Shown here one piece after another: positions 25,722 through 33,899 of a DNA stretch of 64,000 bases (position 1 is the first letter of the stretch; every line of letters begins with the position of its first letter). Where the stretch lies: the NCBI GenBank assembly GCA_034430175.1, contig DAOUFI010000026.1, forward strand, positions 62,001 to 126,000, in the 5' to 3' direction. The translations under genes were made by a program, and so were the position numbers. Source of the DNA: UBA6107 sp034430175 (GTDB lineage Bacteria; Chloroflexota; Anaerolineae; Anaerolineales; Anaerolineaceae). The notes under the pieces were generated by a model. That model was not told the DNA's origin. It was given only the letters and a program-made list of their open reading frames with translations, and did no database searches.

Positions 25722-26643
25722 TAAGAATAAATCCGTAATAGTAATTGTCGGACCCACGGCTGTGGGGAAAACAGAACTTTCCATCGAATTGGCGAAAAGA
25801 CTGGATGGAGAGATCATCTCAGCCGATTCACGGTTATTCTATCGAGGGATGGACATTGGAACTGCCAAGCCTACATGTGATCAGATGGCTATAGTGAAGC
25901 ATCATTTGATCGATTGTGCGGATCCAAAGGAAATTTGGTCGCTGGCAGTTTATCGGCATAAGGTCTATGAAATCATTGACGATATTTTTTCCAGGAAAAA
26001 AGTTCCGATAATTGTTGGCGGCACAGGTCAATATATTAGGGCTATCACGGAAGGGTGGGAATTGCCACCGCAGGAGCCAAACCATGCGATGCGAGATATC
26101 CTGATTCGATGGGCTGAAGAGATCGGAAAAGATGAGATGCATCACATGCTGAGCATCATTGACCCAAAGGCAGCAGAGGAGATTGATCCAACAAACGTTC
26201 GTAGGACGATTCGGGCGCTAGAAGTCATCTTCTTGACCGGGCGACGGTTTTCAGATCAGCGACGCAAGGTCAATCCAAGATATGATTTTTGGGTTATCGG
26301 GCTTAATCGTCCGCGCGAAGAACTTTATCAGCGAATCGATTTACGGATAGAGGAAATGTTCAAGCAGGGTTTGGTGGAAGAGACAAAAGAATTGATGCGG
26401 CAGGGTTTGACCGCATCTAATCCAAATCTATCGGCTATTGGTTATAGGGAAGTGGTGGATTATCTTCAAGGAGACATCTCCTTGGAGCAAGCAAAAGCTT
26501 TGATGCGGAAGAAGACAAGAGAGTTTGTGCGAAGGCAACGAAACTGGTTTAAACCGGACGATACTGGAATTCATTGGTATGAGGTATCCAAAAACACAAT
26601 GGAAGCAATTCTAAACGAAATGCGCATAGGCAATATTGTATGA
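25711..26643 (+). CDS. miaA: tRNA dimethylallyltransferase
   Basis: The 310-residue enzyme adds a dimethylallyl group to N6 of A37 in tRNAs that read UNN codons. The P-loop GPTAVGKTELS is near residue 15, ISADSRLFYRGMDIGTAKP near 38, and IVGGTGQYIRAITEGW near 99. The ATG at 25711 inside the yraN 3' end is preferred to an in-frame TTG at 25696, since it opens MSNDKNKSVIVIVGP. Its stop overlaps the next start by four bases (ATGA). Substrate dimethylallyl diphosphate could come from the isopentenyl isomerase encoded at 46086. Confidence 0.95.
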   Translation: MSNDKNKSVIVIVGPTAVGKTELSIELAKRLDGEIISADSRLFYRGMDIGTAKPTCDQMAIVKHHLIDCADPKEIWSLAVYRHKVYEIIDDIFSRKKVPIIVGGTGQYIRAITEGWELPPQEPNHAMRDILIRWAEEIGKDEMHHMLSIIDPKAAEEIDPTNVRRTIRALEVIFLTGRRFSDQRRKVNPRYDFWVIGLNRPREELYQRIDLRIEEMFKQGLVEETKELMRQGLTASNPNLSAIGYREVVDYLQGDISLEQAKALMRKKTREFVRRQRNWFKPDDTGIHWYEVSKNTMEAILNEMRIGNIV

Positions 26644-28295
26644 TCAAAAAGCCATGGCTTTCGCACTACGATAGTGGGGTTCCGGAACATATCTCGTATC
26701 CAAGTATCCCGATACAAACCCTTTTTCTGGATGCGGTCGAAAAGTATCCAACCCATGCTTGTTTACGATACGGAAACGCTCAATATAGTTACAGTGAAGT
26801 GTGGGATTACTCAGTCAAGATAGCAAAATCGCTGATCTCGCTTGGAATACATCCTGGTGAGCGAATTGGTTTGATATTGCCCAATATCCCTGAATTTGTG
26901 ATCACGTATTATGCCATTCTGGAAGCTGGCGCGGTGGCAGTTCCTCTTAACCCGGCTTACACACTCGCTGAACTTAAGGAGCAAATCAATCAAACACAAA
27001 TAAGACTGATTATTGGATGGGATCAAAGACTTGAAATCCTGCGTCAATTGAGAGAAACCTGCGATATCTCCCATTTGATTATTTGCGCGGGTAATGAATG
27101 CAAGCTCCAATTTGCCATTGAGGGGAATGGTAAACCAGCGAGGAATGGGAAAATTAAGAAAGAGATCGAGTTCGAGCAGTTGTTGCATCTATCAACTGCC
27201 GGAGTGGACCTGCCCAACGTGAATAAGGATACCCCGGCGCTATTCCAGTTCAGCGGGGGGACTACCGGGACACCAAAAGCGGCCATCGCTTTACATCGAA
27301 ATATCGTTGCCAATGTGCTGCAATTCAGAAATTGGTTGACAAGTTTAAAGGATGGTCAAGAAGAGTTCTTGACCGTGATCCCACTTTCCCATGTTTATGG
27401 GATGGTAATTGGCTTGAATGTGGGGATAGCAATGGGCGCAACTATAAATCTCATCGCGGATCCACGCGACACAATCAAAATCCTGGAAACGATTCAAAGG
27501 GTAGGGATCAGTTTTTATCCGGGTGTGCCCAGCATGTACCATGCGATCAACCAGAATGAGGGAGTCAAAGGTGGTAAATATGATCTACGATCGATCAAGG
27601 CGTGTATTTCAGGATCAGCACCTTTGTTCCCTGAGATCCGGCGCCAATTCGAAAAATTGACGGGTGGAAAACTTGTGGAAGGGTACGGACTTTCAGAAGC
27701 CCCAACGGCGACCCACTGTAACCCGATTAATGGGGAGAATCGTGACGGCTCGATTGGTTTGCCGCTACCGGACGTTGATTGCAATTTGATTCTCTCAGAT
27801 GAGTACGGTCCAAACTGCGGCGAATTGTGTATCAAAAGCCCTCAAATAATGTCGGGCTATCATGCAGATTTTGATGAAACAAACTTGGTACTAAATGATG
27901 GTTGGTTGCGAACCGGAGATATTGCCAGGATGGATGAAGATGGCTATTTCTATCTGGTTGGACGAAAAAAAGATCTGATCAAGGTGGGTGGACTGCAGGT
28001 TTGGCCACAGGAAGTGGAGAAAGCAATTTGCAAGGATACGCGAGTAAAAGAGGCAGTTGTAGCCGGTATTCCCGATATTGCGAGGGGAGAAAAATTAAAG
28101 GCATGGGTTGTTTTAAACGGAAGCGCCAATATCTCAGAAGAACAGATCATTGAAAATTGTTTAAAAGAGATTGCCTATTTTAAAGTCCCAAAAGAAATAG
28201 AATTCATACCTGCGATTCCACGTACGCCAGTAGGTAAGGTACTGCGGCGTGAATTAATCCGAAGAGAACTGGAAAAGAATCTCGGGAGTGATTGA
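26640..28295 (+). CDS. Long-chain acyl-CoA synthetase (AMP-forming)
   Basis: The 551-residue ANL-superfamily enzyme activates a carboxylic acid, most likely a fatty acid, to its CoA thioester through an acyl-adenylate. Motifs: FSGGTTGTPKAAIALHRN (P-loop, near residue 206), GYGLSEAPTATHCNP near 343, GWLRTGDIARMDEDGYFYLV near 421, and the C-terminal PRTPVGKVLRREL with the catalytic Lys near 535. It overlaps miaA by four bases. Its TGA lies inside the loop of a terminator hairpin shared with ftsH. Chain-length preference cannot be read. Confidence 0.9.
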   Translation: MIKKPWLSHYDSGVPEHISYPSIPIQTLFLDAVEKYPTHACLRYGNAQYSYSEVWDYSVKIAKSLISLGIHPGERIGLILPNIPEFVITYYAILEAGAVAVPLNPAYTLAELKEQINQTQIRLIIGWDQRLEILRQLRETCDISHLIICAGNECKLQFAIEGNGKPARNGKIKKEIEFEQLLHLSTAGVDLPNVNKDTPALFQFSGGTTGTPKAAIALHRNIVANVLQFRNWLTSLKDGQEEFLTVIPLSHVYGMVIGLNVGIAMGATINLIADPRDTIKILETIQRVGISFYPGVPSMYHAINQNEGVKGGKYDLRSIKACISGSAPLFPEIRRQFEKLTGGKLVEGYGLSEAPTATHCNPINGENRDGSIGLPLPDVDCNLILSDEYGPNCGELCIKSPQIMSGYHADFDETNLVLNDGWLRTGDIARMDEDGYFYLVGRKKDLIKVGGLQVWPQEVEKAICKDTRVKEAVVAGIPDIARGEKLKAWVVLNGSANISEEQIIENCLKEIAYFKVPKEIEFIPAIPRTPVGKVLRRELIRRELEKNLGSD

Positions 28296-28305
28296 CACTC
28301 CCGAG
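28273..28305 (-). terminator. Terminator between acyl-CoA synthetase and ftsH
   Basis: Perfect ten-base inverted repeat CTCGGGAGTG (28281-28290) / CACTCCCGAG (28296-28305). The five-base loop ATTGA contains the acyl-CoA synthetase stop codon. On the reverse strand the stem is followed by ATTCTTTT, so it is a good terminator for ftsH; on the forward strand the T-run is poor. Confidence 0.75.
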
Positions 28306-28310
28306 GTTGA

Positions 28311-30170
28311 TTATGCTGCGATTGAAGGTGTTCCGGGGTGATGTGGAACAGGAGGCGGGAAGATCTTCTCGAATTCATCCCGGGAGAGTGTTTCGATTTC
28401 CAACAAGCGGTTAGCAATGGCATCCAGACGGTCACGATACTTTGAAAGAATGGAGCGTGCCTGATTGTAGGCGTCGTTAACCAACAATCTTACTTCCTTA
28501 TCAATCTTCTCAGCCACAGCTTCGGAGTAATCACGTTGTTCCGAAATCTCACGACCAAGGAAGATTAATTCTTCTTGTTGGCCATAAACCATTGGACCTA
28601 ACTCGCCACTCATACCCAAGCGGGTGACCATCGTGCGGGCTAATTTGGTGACACGTTCGATGTCGTTGGAAGCGCCAGAAGTGATATCGTCAAAGACAAT
28701 CTCTTCAGCGGCGCGACCGCCTAGCAAGCTGATCATCTCCGCGATCAATTTCTTACGAGGCATGAGAGTTGTGTCATCGACAGGTAATGCCAGCGTATGA
28801 CCTCCGGTCATGCCACGGGCAATGATCGATACTTTCTGTACCGGGTCGCATTCTGGGATCGCGTTCAATATAACCGCGTGACCGGCTTCGTGGTAAGCCA
28901 CAATGCGTTTCTCGTCGGCAGAGATCAAACGGCTCTTTCGTTCCGGACCAGCGATGACTCGTTCGATCGATTCTTCAAATTCAGATTGACCGATATTGGT
29001 TTTATTTCGCCGAGCCGAAAGGATGGCAGCTTCGTTTACCAAATTCTCAATGTCAGCACCAACAAATCCAGGAGTAGATTTGGCAATTACACTCAAATCC
29101 ACCTCCGGAGCGATAGGTTTTCCTTTGACGTGAACTTTGAGGATGGCTTCACGACCTTTCATATCCGGGCGATCGAGAACAACACGGCGGTCAAAACGAC
29201 CGGGGCGAAGCAAGGCTGGATCAAGGATATCGGGGCGGTTGGTGGCTGCCATTATGATCACATTTGTGTCGGTATCGAAACCATCCATCTCGACCAACAT
29301 CTGATTGAGGGTCTGCTCACGTTCGTCGTGGCTGCCGCCGAGACCAGCACCGCGCTGACGGCCGACAGCATCGATCTCATCAACGAAGACAATACAGGGA
29401 GAATTTCGTTTGGCTTGTTCAAATAAATCACGGACACGACTGGCACCAACGCCGACGAACATTTCAACAAATTCCGAGCCAGAAATCGAGAAGAAAGGTA
29501 CGCCAGCTTCGCCAGAAACAGCTTTAGCAAGAAGCGTCTTGCCGGTTCCTGGAGGGCCTACAAGGAGGACACCCTTTGGAATTCGGGCACCCAGTGCTAT
29601 GAATTTCTGTGGTTCACGCAGAAATTCAACCACTTCTTTAAGTTCTTCCTTGGATTCATCCACACCAGCAACATCTGCAAAAGTAACTGTAGGGTGATCA
29701 CCCGAAAACATACGGGCGCGTGACTTTCCGAAGGTCATGGCGGCATTATTACTGCCCTGAGCCTGACGGAAAATAATATAGAAGACAACGATCATCGCGA
29801 TGAGTGGAATGATGTAAAAAGCTGTGCTCAGAAAGTCCCAAAGTTTGCTTGGAGTTTTTACTTCCAATTTAAAACCATTGGCTGAAGATAGTTTTTCTGG
29901 TTCCACACCAAGGGCTAAGAGTTGGTCAACCAATGTACTGTTGCTCTCTTTAATGGCTGTCTCAAGCGCGCCATTGGTTTTGACAATGCTGATTTTGTCT
30001 TCTTCAACTGTAATATTTGATATCTCGCTGTTATTGATCTGGTTGGCAAGTTCGTTGATGGAAATCACAGAATTATCTGTGGAATTCCCTTTGACACTGA
30101 ACGCTACCAACGCGATGATCGAAGCAAAAAGCAAGATGTAAACGATATAAGATTGTGTTCTTGAGTTCAC
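28311..30170 (-). CDS. ftsH: ATP-dependent zinc metalloprotease FtsH
   Basis: The 619-residue membrane AAA+ protease degrades misfolded and regulatory membrane proteins. Two N-terminal membrane helices (about residues 8-25 and 113-135) flank an outer domain. The AAA module has Walker A GPPGTGKT (205-212), the substrate pore motif FVGVG (near 238) and RPGRFDR (near 322). The protease domain has the zinc site HEAGH (427-431). It starts with GTG, with GGAGGATTGA in front. The C-terminus is short and Pro/His-rich. An extended -10 promoter lies upstream. It is the only gene between two readable control signals, so it is probably a single-gene transcript. Confidence 0.96.
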   Translation of the reverse strand: MNSRTQSYIVYILLFASIIALVAFSVKGNSTDNSVISINELANQINNSEISNITVEEDKISIVKTNGALETAIKESNSTLVDQLLALGVEPEKLSSANGFKLEVKTPSKLWDFLSTAFYIIPLIAMIVVFYIIFRQAQGSNNAAMTFGKSRARMFSGDHPTVTFADVAGVDESKEELKEVVEFLREPQKFIALGARIPKGVLLVGPPGTGKTLLAKAVSGEAGVPFFSISGSEFVEMFVGVGASRVRDLFEQAKRNSPCIVFVDEIDAVGRQRGAGLGGSHDEREQTLNQMLVEMDGFDTDTNVIIMAATNRPDILDPALLRPGRFDRRVVLDRPDMKGREAILKVHVKGKPIAPEVDLSVIAKSTPGFVGADIENLVNEAAILSARRNKTNIGQSEFEESIERVIAGPERKSRLISADEKRIVAYHEAGHAVILNAIPECDPVQKVSIIARGMTGGHTLALPVDDTTLMPRKKLIAEMISLLGGRAAEEIVFDDITSGASNDIERVTKLARTMVTRLGMSGELGPMVYGQQEELIFLGREISEQRDYSEAVAEKIDKEVRLLVNDAYNQARSILSKYRDRLDAIANRLLEIETLSRDEFEKIFPPPVPHHPGTPSIAA

Positions 30171-30216
30171 TCAATCCTCCAAACAAGGATCATTGAAATG
30201 AGCCTTGATTTTGGAA

Positions 30217-30225
30217 ATTATACCA
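30217..30225 (-). promoter_or_regulatory. Extended -10 promoter of ftsH
   Basis: Reverse strand TGGTATAAT (TG, one base, TATAAT) about 47 bases before the ftsH start. The extended -10 can work without a good -35, and none is evident. Confidence 0.55.
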
Positions 30226-30329
30226 ATCTATAGAGACCATTACCAGACAATAAAGGGTTAATGGTGAAGAATTAACGAATTTCTTATAGAAAAACCAGGA
30301 AAAATGAAAAAATGAGCAAAAGAAGGGTG

Positions 30330-30668
30330 TCAATCCTTCTTTACGTTTGAAAAAAGGTCGCCAAGTGGGTGGCAAATGCCGCAGCCAACTTCAGGTGAAT
30401 TGACTATTGTTTGAGAGCGGGTACAAAACGCAGTTATTTTCACATGTTTACCAAGGCCTAGTAACCCTTTCTTAATCGTACCGGAAAGAATTAATGTGGG
30501 ACACGCATTTGCTCTTTTTATCCCCGGTACTGGACATTTTCTGCAGAGTTCGGATTTCCAGACGGGATCGCCAGGGTTGGAAATGATCAATCGACATTCT
30601 TCATGATTCTTACCCCGGTAATAATCGCCGTAAAAAAAGGGACATTCACTTCCATATGGAGTTTTCAT
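30330..30668 (-). CDS. Cys-rich small protein of unknown function
   Basis: The 112-residue product is not one I can name. It has eight cysteines in pairs: SECPFF and HEEC near residues 9 and 25, LCRKCPVP near 42-45, ANAC near 56, FC near 82 and GCGIC near 96-99. Such spacing suggests one or two zinc-ribbon or Fe-S sites in a small soluble protein; there is no membrane segment. GAGG sits seven bases before the ATG at 30668. It lies just downstream of the efp terminator hairpin and may be expressed by read-through. The start at 30671 (TTG) is one codon earlier and less likely. Confidence 0.6.
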   Translation of the reverse strand: MKTPYGSECPFFYGDYYRGKNHEECRLIISNPGDPVWKSELCRKCPVPGIKRANACPTLILSGTIKKGLLGLGKHVKITAFCTRSQTIVNSPEVGCGICHPLGDLFSNVKKD

Positions 30669-30680
30669 CAAGATACCTCA

Positions 30681-30712
30681 GGAAAACAAACTGTCCCCAA
30701 GTGGGGACAGTT
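30681..30712 (-). terminator. Terminator or attenuator after efp
   Basis: Perfect ten-base stem AACTGTCCCC / GGGGACAGTT with a four-base loop (30689-30712), followed on the reverse strand by TGTTTT. It sits 16 bases after the efp stop and 20 bases before the Cys-rich gene start, so it may also meter expression of that gene. Confidence 0.7.
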
Positions 30713-30728
30713 GAAAGGGTTTTGCAGA

Positions 30729-31286
30729 CTAGACTCTCGTTACGTATTCCCCAGTGCGGGTGTCAACTCGGATCTTGTCGCCTGTGCTGACGAAATAAGG
30801 GACATTGACCTGGTATCCTGTCTCAGTGGTGACCCGCTTTGTCACACCAGTAGCGGTATCGCCTTTGACAGCCGGTTCTGCATAGGTAACTTCAAGATCA
30901 ACAGTGGTCGGAAGTTCAATATCAAGCGGCTCACTGTTATAGAAAGTCAGCTTGACTTCCATCTCAGGTTTCAGAAAACCTGAAAAATCACCGACAATCG
31001 AAGAAGGGATGGCGGGTTGTTCGAAGGTTTCCAGATCCATGAAGTAATAAAGCTCGCCATCATTATAAAGGTATTGGACATTGTGATAATCGAGGCGAAC
31101 ATCTTGAATCCGTTCACCAGAGGTGAAGGTCTTCTCAAGAGTGGCACCACGGCGTAAATCACGTGCTTTTATGCGAATGGTCGCGTTGCCGCGACCCGGT
31201 TTGTTGAACGAGTATTCCAAAACACGGTAGAGGTTATTATCCAGTTCAAACACGACACCTTTACGGAGATCATTTACATCGATCAT
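30729..31286 (-). CDS. efp: Elongation factor P
   Basis: The 185-residue protein relieves ribosome stalling at polyproline stretches. It shows the three-domain EF-P layout: KOW-like domain with NKPGRGNATIRIKARDLRRG, then two OB domains, the last with the GYQVNVPYFVSTGDKIRVDT signature. The tip residue that is modified in other bacteria is Arg32 here, in loop KPGRGN, where E. coli has Lys in KPGKG. The ATG is preceded by AAGGG and by a TATAAT box 36 bases upstream. A terminator follows. I see no EpmA-, EarP- or YmfI-type modification gene nearby. Confidence 0.95.
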   Translation of the reverse strand: MIDVNDLRKGVVFELDNNLYRVLEYSFNKPGRGNATIRIKARDLRRGATLEKTFTSGERIQDVRLDYHNVQYLYNDGELYYFMDLETFEQPAIPSSIVGDFSGFLKPEMEVKLTFYNSEPLDIELPTTVDLEVTYAEPAVKGDTATGVTKRVTTETGYQVNVPYFVSTGDKIRVDTRTGEYVTRV

Positions 31287-31321
31287 AAGAACCCTTTCAT
31301 ATTCCCAGATTAACGGGATTA

Positions 31322-31327
31322 ATTATA
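31322..31327 (-). promoter_or_regulatory. -10 box of efp
   Basis: TATAAT on the reverse strand in the 72-base gap between the SDR gene and efp, 35 bases before the efp ATG. No clear -35 at the usual spacing. Confidence 0.45.
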
Positions 31328-31358
31328 GCGCAGCCTCAAATTCCTGAGAAGGGAAGGG

Positions 31359-32177
31359 TCAACTGTTTGATGAGAATTTTCTGGTAGATGATTTCAATAA
31401 GACAGGCCCAATTAAATCAATCAGCCACGAAAAAAGGATTTCAAGTAATGGCGAAACGGAAAGATAGATAGGGACATATACAAAACGACGTGGATGTTGG
31501 ATAATCTGCCAGACTTTCTTAGAGACTCTATCAGGAGAAATGGAAAACAGTTCCCCTGGTATCTTTCCCCCGGAAGGCGCTTCTAGAGCACGGTTGAAGA
31601 AATCAGATTTCACTGGACCAGCCCGCAGGACGGTCGCTGTAACATTCGTTCCTCTAAGTTCGCGGTAAAGGCTGGTAGTAAACGCGTCCATGTACGCTTT
31701 GGAAGCCGAGTAAAGAGCGATTCCTTGTTCAGGTAATTTACCTGCAATCGAGCCAATGTTGATGATCCGAGCTTGGGGAAGTTGAAGCATTCCGGGTAAA
31801 AATAACGAGGTGAGGTGAGTAACAGATTTTATGTTCAATTCGATCAGTTCATTGGCGACAGACCAGGGCATGTGAGAAAAGTAACCATACCATCCGATCC
31901 CAGCGTTATTAACCAGGATGTCGGGTATGCCAAATTCATCACTTACTTTCTGGTAAAGGTTCATCCGTTCTTCTTGGTGGGATAGATCAGCTTGATAAAA
32001 TGCTGCCTTTCCTCCTTCGGCATTAATCCTTTGCGAAACCGCTTTCAGCTTATCTGAGCGCCGAGCAACAAGGACTATCCGGCACCCCTGGTGAGATAAG
32101 AATTCCGCGATATTTTCACCAATACCACCGGATCCTCCAGTGATGAGAGCTAGTTTGTCATACCAGTAATTTGTCAT
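31359..32177 (-). CDS. SDR-family oxidoreductase
   Basis: The 272-residue protein is a classical short-chain dehydrogenase: nucleotide motif TGGSGGIG near residue 14, NNAGIGW near 91, and the catalytic Ser and YxxxK in GSIAGKLPEQGIALYSASK near 143-161. A hydrophobic stretch near the C-terminus (PIYLSVSPLLEILFSWLIDL) may touch the membrane. The ATG at 32177 overlaps the preceding epimerase stop by four bases, so the two are translationally coupled behind the TetR regulator. The substrate is unknown; acyl-lipid or ketone reduction is possible. Confidence 0.85.
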   Translation of the reverse strand: MTNYWYDKLALITGGSGGIGENIAEFLSHQGCRIVLVARRSDKLKAVSQRINAEGGKAAFYQADLSHQEERMNLYQKVSDEFGIPDILVNNAGIGWYGYFSHMPWSVANELIELNIKSVTHLTSLFLPGMLQLPQARIINIGSIAGKLPEQGIALYSASKAYMDAFTTSLYRELRGTNVTATVLRAGPVKSDFFNRALEAPSGGKIPGELFSISPDRVSKKVWQIIQHPRRFVYVPIYLSVSPLLEILFSWLIDLIGPVLLKSSTRKFSSNS

Positions 32178-33163
32178 TTTCTTTTTGCTTTTTTCCCGTG
32201 TCGCCACCAAGCTACTGTATCGCGAATTGTCTCACGCAGGGAACGGGGAGAATATCCCAGGGCTGCGCGTGCTTTATTGTTGGTGATCGTTGAATTGGAA
32301 TGAAGCGTTTCGATACTATAAGTGGTGAATCGAGGTTTAGAATGAGATAGATTGTAATAAACCTGCGAAATCTTGGCAGTGAACATAGCCAGTTTCGTGG
32401 GAATCTGAATGAAGGTCGATTTGAAATCTACCAATTCCTTGACCATACGCCAAATATCGATCACACGAATTGATTCGCCAGAGAGGATGTATATCTGACC
32501 GATTGTGCCACGATCTCGTGCCGAAATCATCCCTTGCACAACATCACGAACATCCACAAAATCGTATTTACCTTCGATCAGGAAGTTAACGCGATGAACC
32601 ATCCAGTCTTGAATCAGGATACCCAGTTCAGATCCCTTGTAATCATATGGTCCAAGCACGCCGGTCGGACAGACAATGACCGCTGGAAGCCCCATTTTTG
32701 ATTCAGCCAGAACCGCAAGAGTGGCTTCGGCTTTGGAGCGATCGTATGCTGCAATCGTTGAATCAGGGTCAATGGGTATATGCTCATCGATGACAATTCC
32801 ATGTTGCACTCGTTTAAAAGCATGGATAGAACTGGTATAAACAAAGCGTTTCACTCCCGCAGCGCGGGCAGCCTTCACCATATTAGTAGTTCCGTTCACA
32901 TTGACATCGTGAACCAGTTGATCCTTCCCAGGCATGATTGAGATGATACCCGCAAGATGGAAAACATAATCAATACCTTTTAGCGCGGATGCAATTGAAT
33001 CAGTATCTAATACGTTACCTTGGAAAATCTCAACCTCCAAGCCATTGAGTGGAGTCAGATCTTCGTCAGGGAGAACCAAAACGCGGACTTTTTCTCCTTT
33101 TCGAAGTAATTCTTTTACTAAGACATTACCAATATGACCTGTTGCGCCAGTGACTAAATTCAT
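32174..33163 (-). CDS. NAD(P)-dependent epimerase/dehydratase-like reductase
   Basis: The 329-residue protein is an extended SDR of the dihydroflavonol-4-reductase/3-beta-HSD-like group. It opens MNLVTGATGHIGNVLVKELL (TGxxGxxG), has FHLAGIISI near residue 70, catalytic-type TSSIHAFKRV near 111 and AYDRSKAEA (YxxxK) near 138. The substrate is unknown. It starts nine bases after the TetR gene and overlaps the following SDR gene, which makes a three-gene operon: regulator, extended SDR, classical SDR. Confidence 0.85.
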   Translation of the reverse strand: MNLVTGATGHIGNVLVKELLRKGEKVRVLVLPDEDLTPLNGLEVEIFQGNVLDTDSIASALKGIDYVFHLAGIISIMPGKDQLVHDVNVNGTTNMVKAARAAGVKRFVYTSSIHAFKRVQHGIVIDEHIPIDPDSTIAAYDRSKAEATLAVLAESKMGLPAVIVCPTGVLGPYDYKGSELGILIQDWMVHRVNFLIEGKYDFVDVRDVVQGMISARDRGTIGQIYILSGESIRVIDIWRMVKELVDFKSTFIQIPTKLAMFTAKISQVYYNLSHSKPRFTTYSIETLHSNSTITNNKARAALGYSPRSLRETIRDTVAWWRHGKKAKRK

Positions 33164-33172
33164 GATTCCTCC

Positions 33173-33763
33173 TTATTTCTTTTGTAATCCGGTAAGTACC
33201 TTTTCCACAGAGTATTTGGTGATCTCATCCCAATTTTCTCGAGTTGGCTCGATCATTGATTGCATAATCAAGCCAAGAGCAAAAGCCATCATCAAACGCA
33301 TGGACAGGTGGGGATCACTTTTTGGATCAATGGAACCCTCGATAATCCCTTTTTCAAACATCTTTTCAAACATTGTCATGAATGTGAAGTAAGGTTTAAT
33401 GGTTCGTTGGGCTATTTCACGGTCACGCATTGCCTGTAACCAGAATTCCAGAAAGAAGGGGATTTGATCTGCTTCAGAAAATACTGAGGAAAGTGCAGGT
33501 ACCATTGCTTTGAACTGGTTGGGAATTGGAATTTCATCTTGCTTGATAGCAGCGAATTGATTCTGAATGTTCTCCACCCAATCTTCGATAAGGGCAAAGA
33601 AAACATCTTTTTTACTGGGGAAGTGATGATAAAAGGATCCCTTTGATACGTTGGCTTTTTCGCAAATTAGGGCGACACCAGTCGCTTCGTAACCTTGATG
33701 CGAAAATAATTCGTATGAAGTATTAAGGATCTTTTGTCGTGTTATTTCACCGCGTGGTTGCAT
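33173..33763 (-). CDS. TetR/AcrR-family transcriptional regulator
   Basis: The 196-residue protein has an N-terminal helix-turn-helix (about residues 8-55) with the hallmarks TRQKILNTSYELFSHQGYEA and VSKGSFYHHFPSKKDVFFAL. The C-terminal ligand domain is all-helical. It heads an operon with two SDR-type reductases and probably represses it, sensing a small hydrophobic molecule. A palindrome suited to a TetR dimer lies just upstream of its start. The ligand cannot be told from sequence. Confidence 0.92.
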   Translation of the reverse strand: MQPRGEITRQKILNTSYELFSHQGYEATGVALICEKANVSKGSFYHHFPSKKDVFFALIEDWVENIQNQFAAIKQDEIPIPNQFKAMVPALSSVFSEADQIPFFLEFWLQAMRDREIAQRTIKPYFTFMTMFEKMFEKGIIEGSIDPKSDPHLSMRLMMAFALGLIMQSMIEPTRENWDEITKYSVEKVLTGLQKK

Positions 33764-33780
33764 GATCAGACTCCAATAAA

Positions 33781-33794
33781 ACCGACCGGTCAGT
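33781..33794. promoter_or_regulatory. Probable TetR operator
   Basis: ACCGACCGGTCAGT is a palindrome centred on GACCGGTC with one mismatched pair further out. It begins 18 bases upstream of the tetR start and has the form of operators bound by TetR/AcrR proteins of this type, so autoregulation is likely. Confidence 0.6.
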
Positions 33795-33852
33795 CTGATA
33801 TTACGGTAAACAAAGTATTCATGGATGTGACTTAAGATAGATTGGAGGACAT

Positions 33853-33881
33853 AAAAAAGAGGCAGGAGTCACCTGCCTCTT
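33853..33881 (-). terminator. Terminator of the hibernation factor gene
   Basis: Perfect ten-base stem AAGAGGCAGG / CCTGCCTCTT with a five-base loop; on the reverse strand it is followed by TTTTAT. It lies about 19 bases after the hpf stop. Confidence 0.85.
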
Positions 33882-33899
33882 GAAGTTTAAGCTTGTAGT

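Noticed and set aside
28797..29426. A 209-codon open frame on the plus strand opposite ftsH
   Set aside because: It lies wholly inside ftsH, has no family motif or ribosome site, and similar long antisense frames occur over other conserved genes here (for example 3597-4160 opposite ygiQ).
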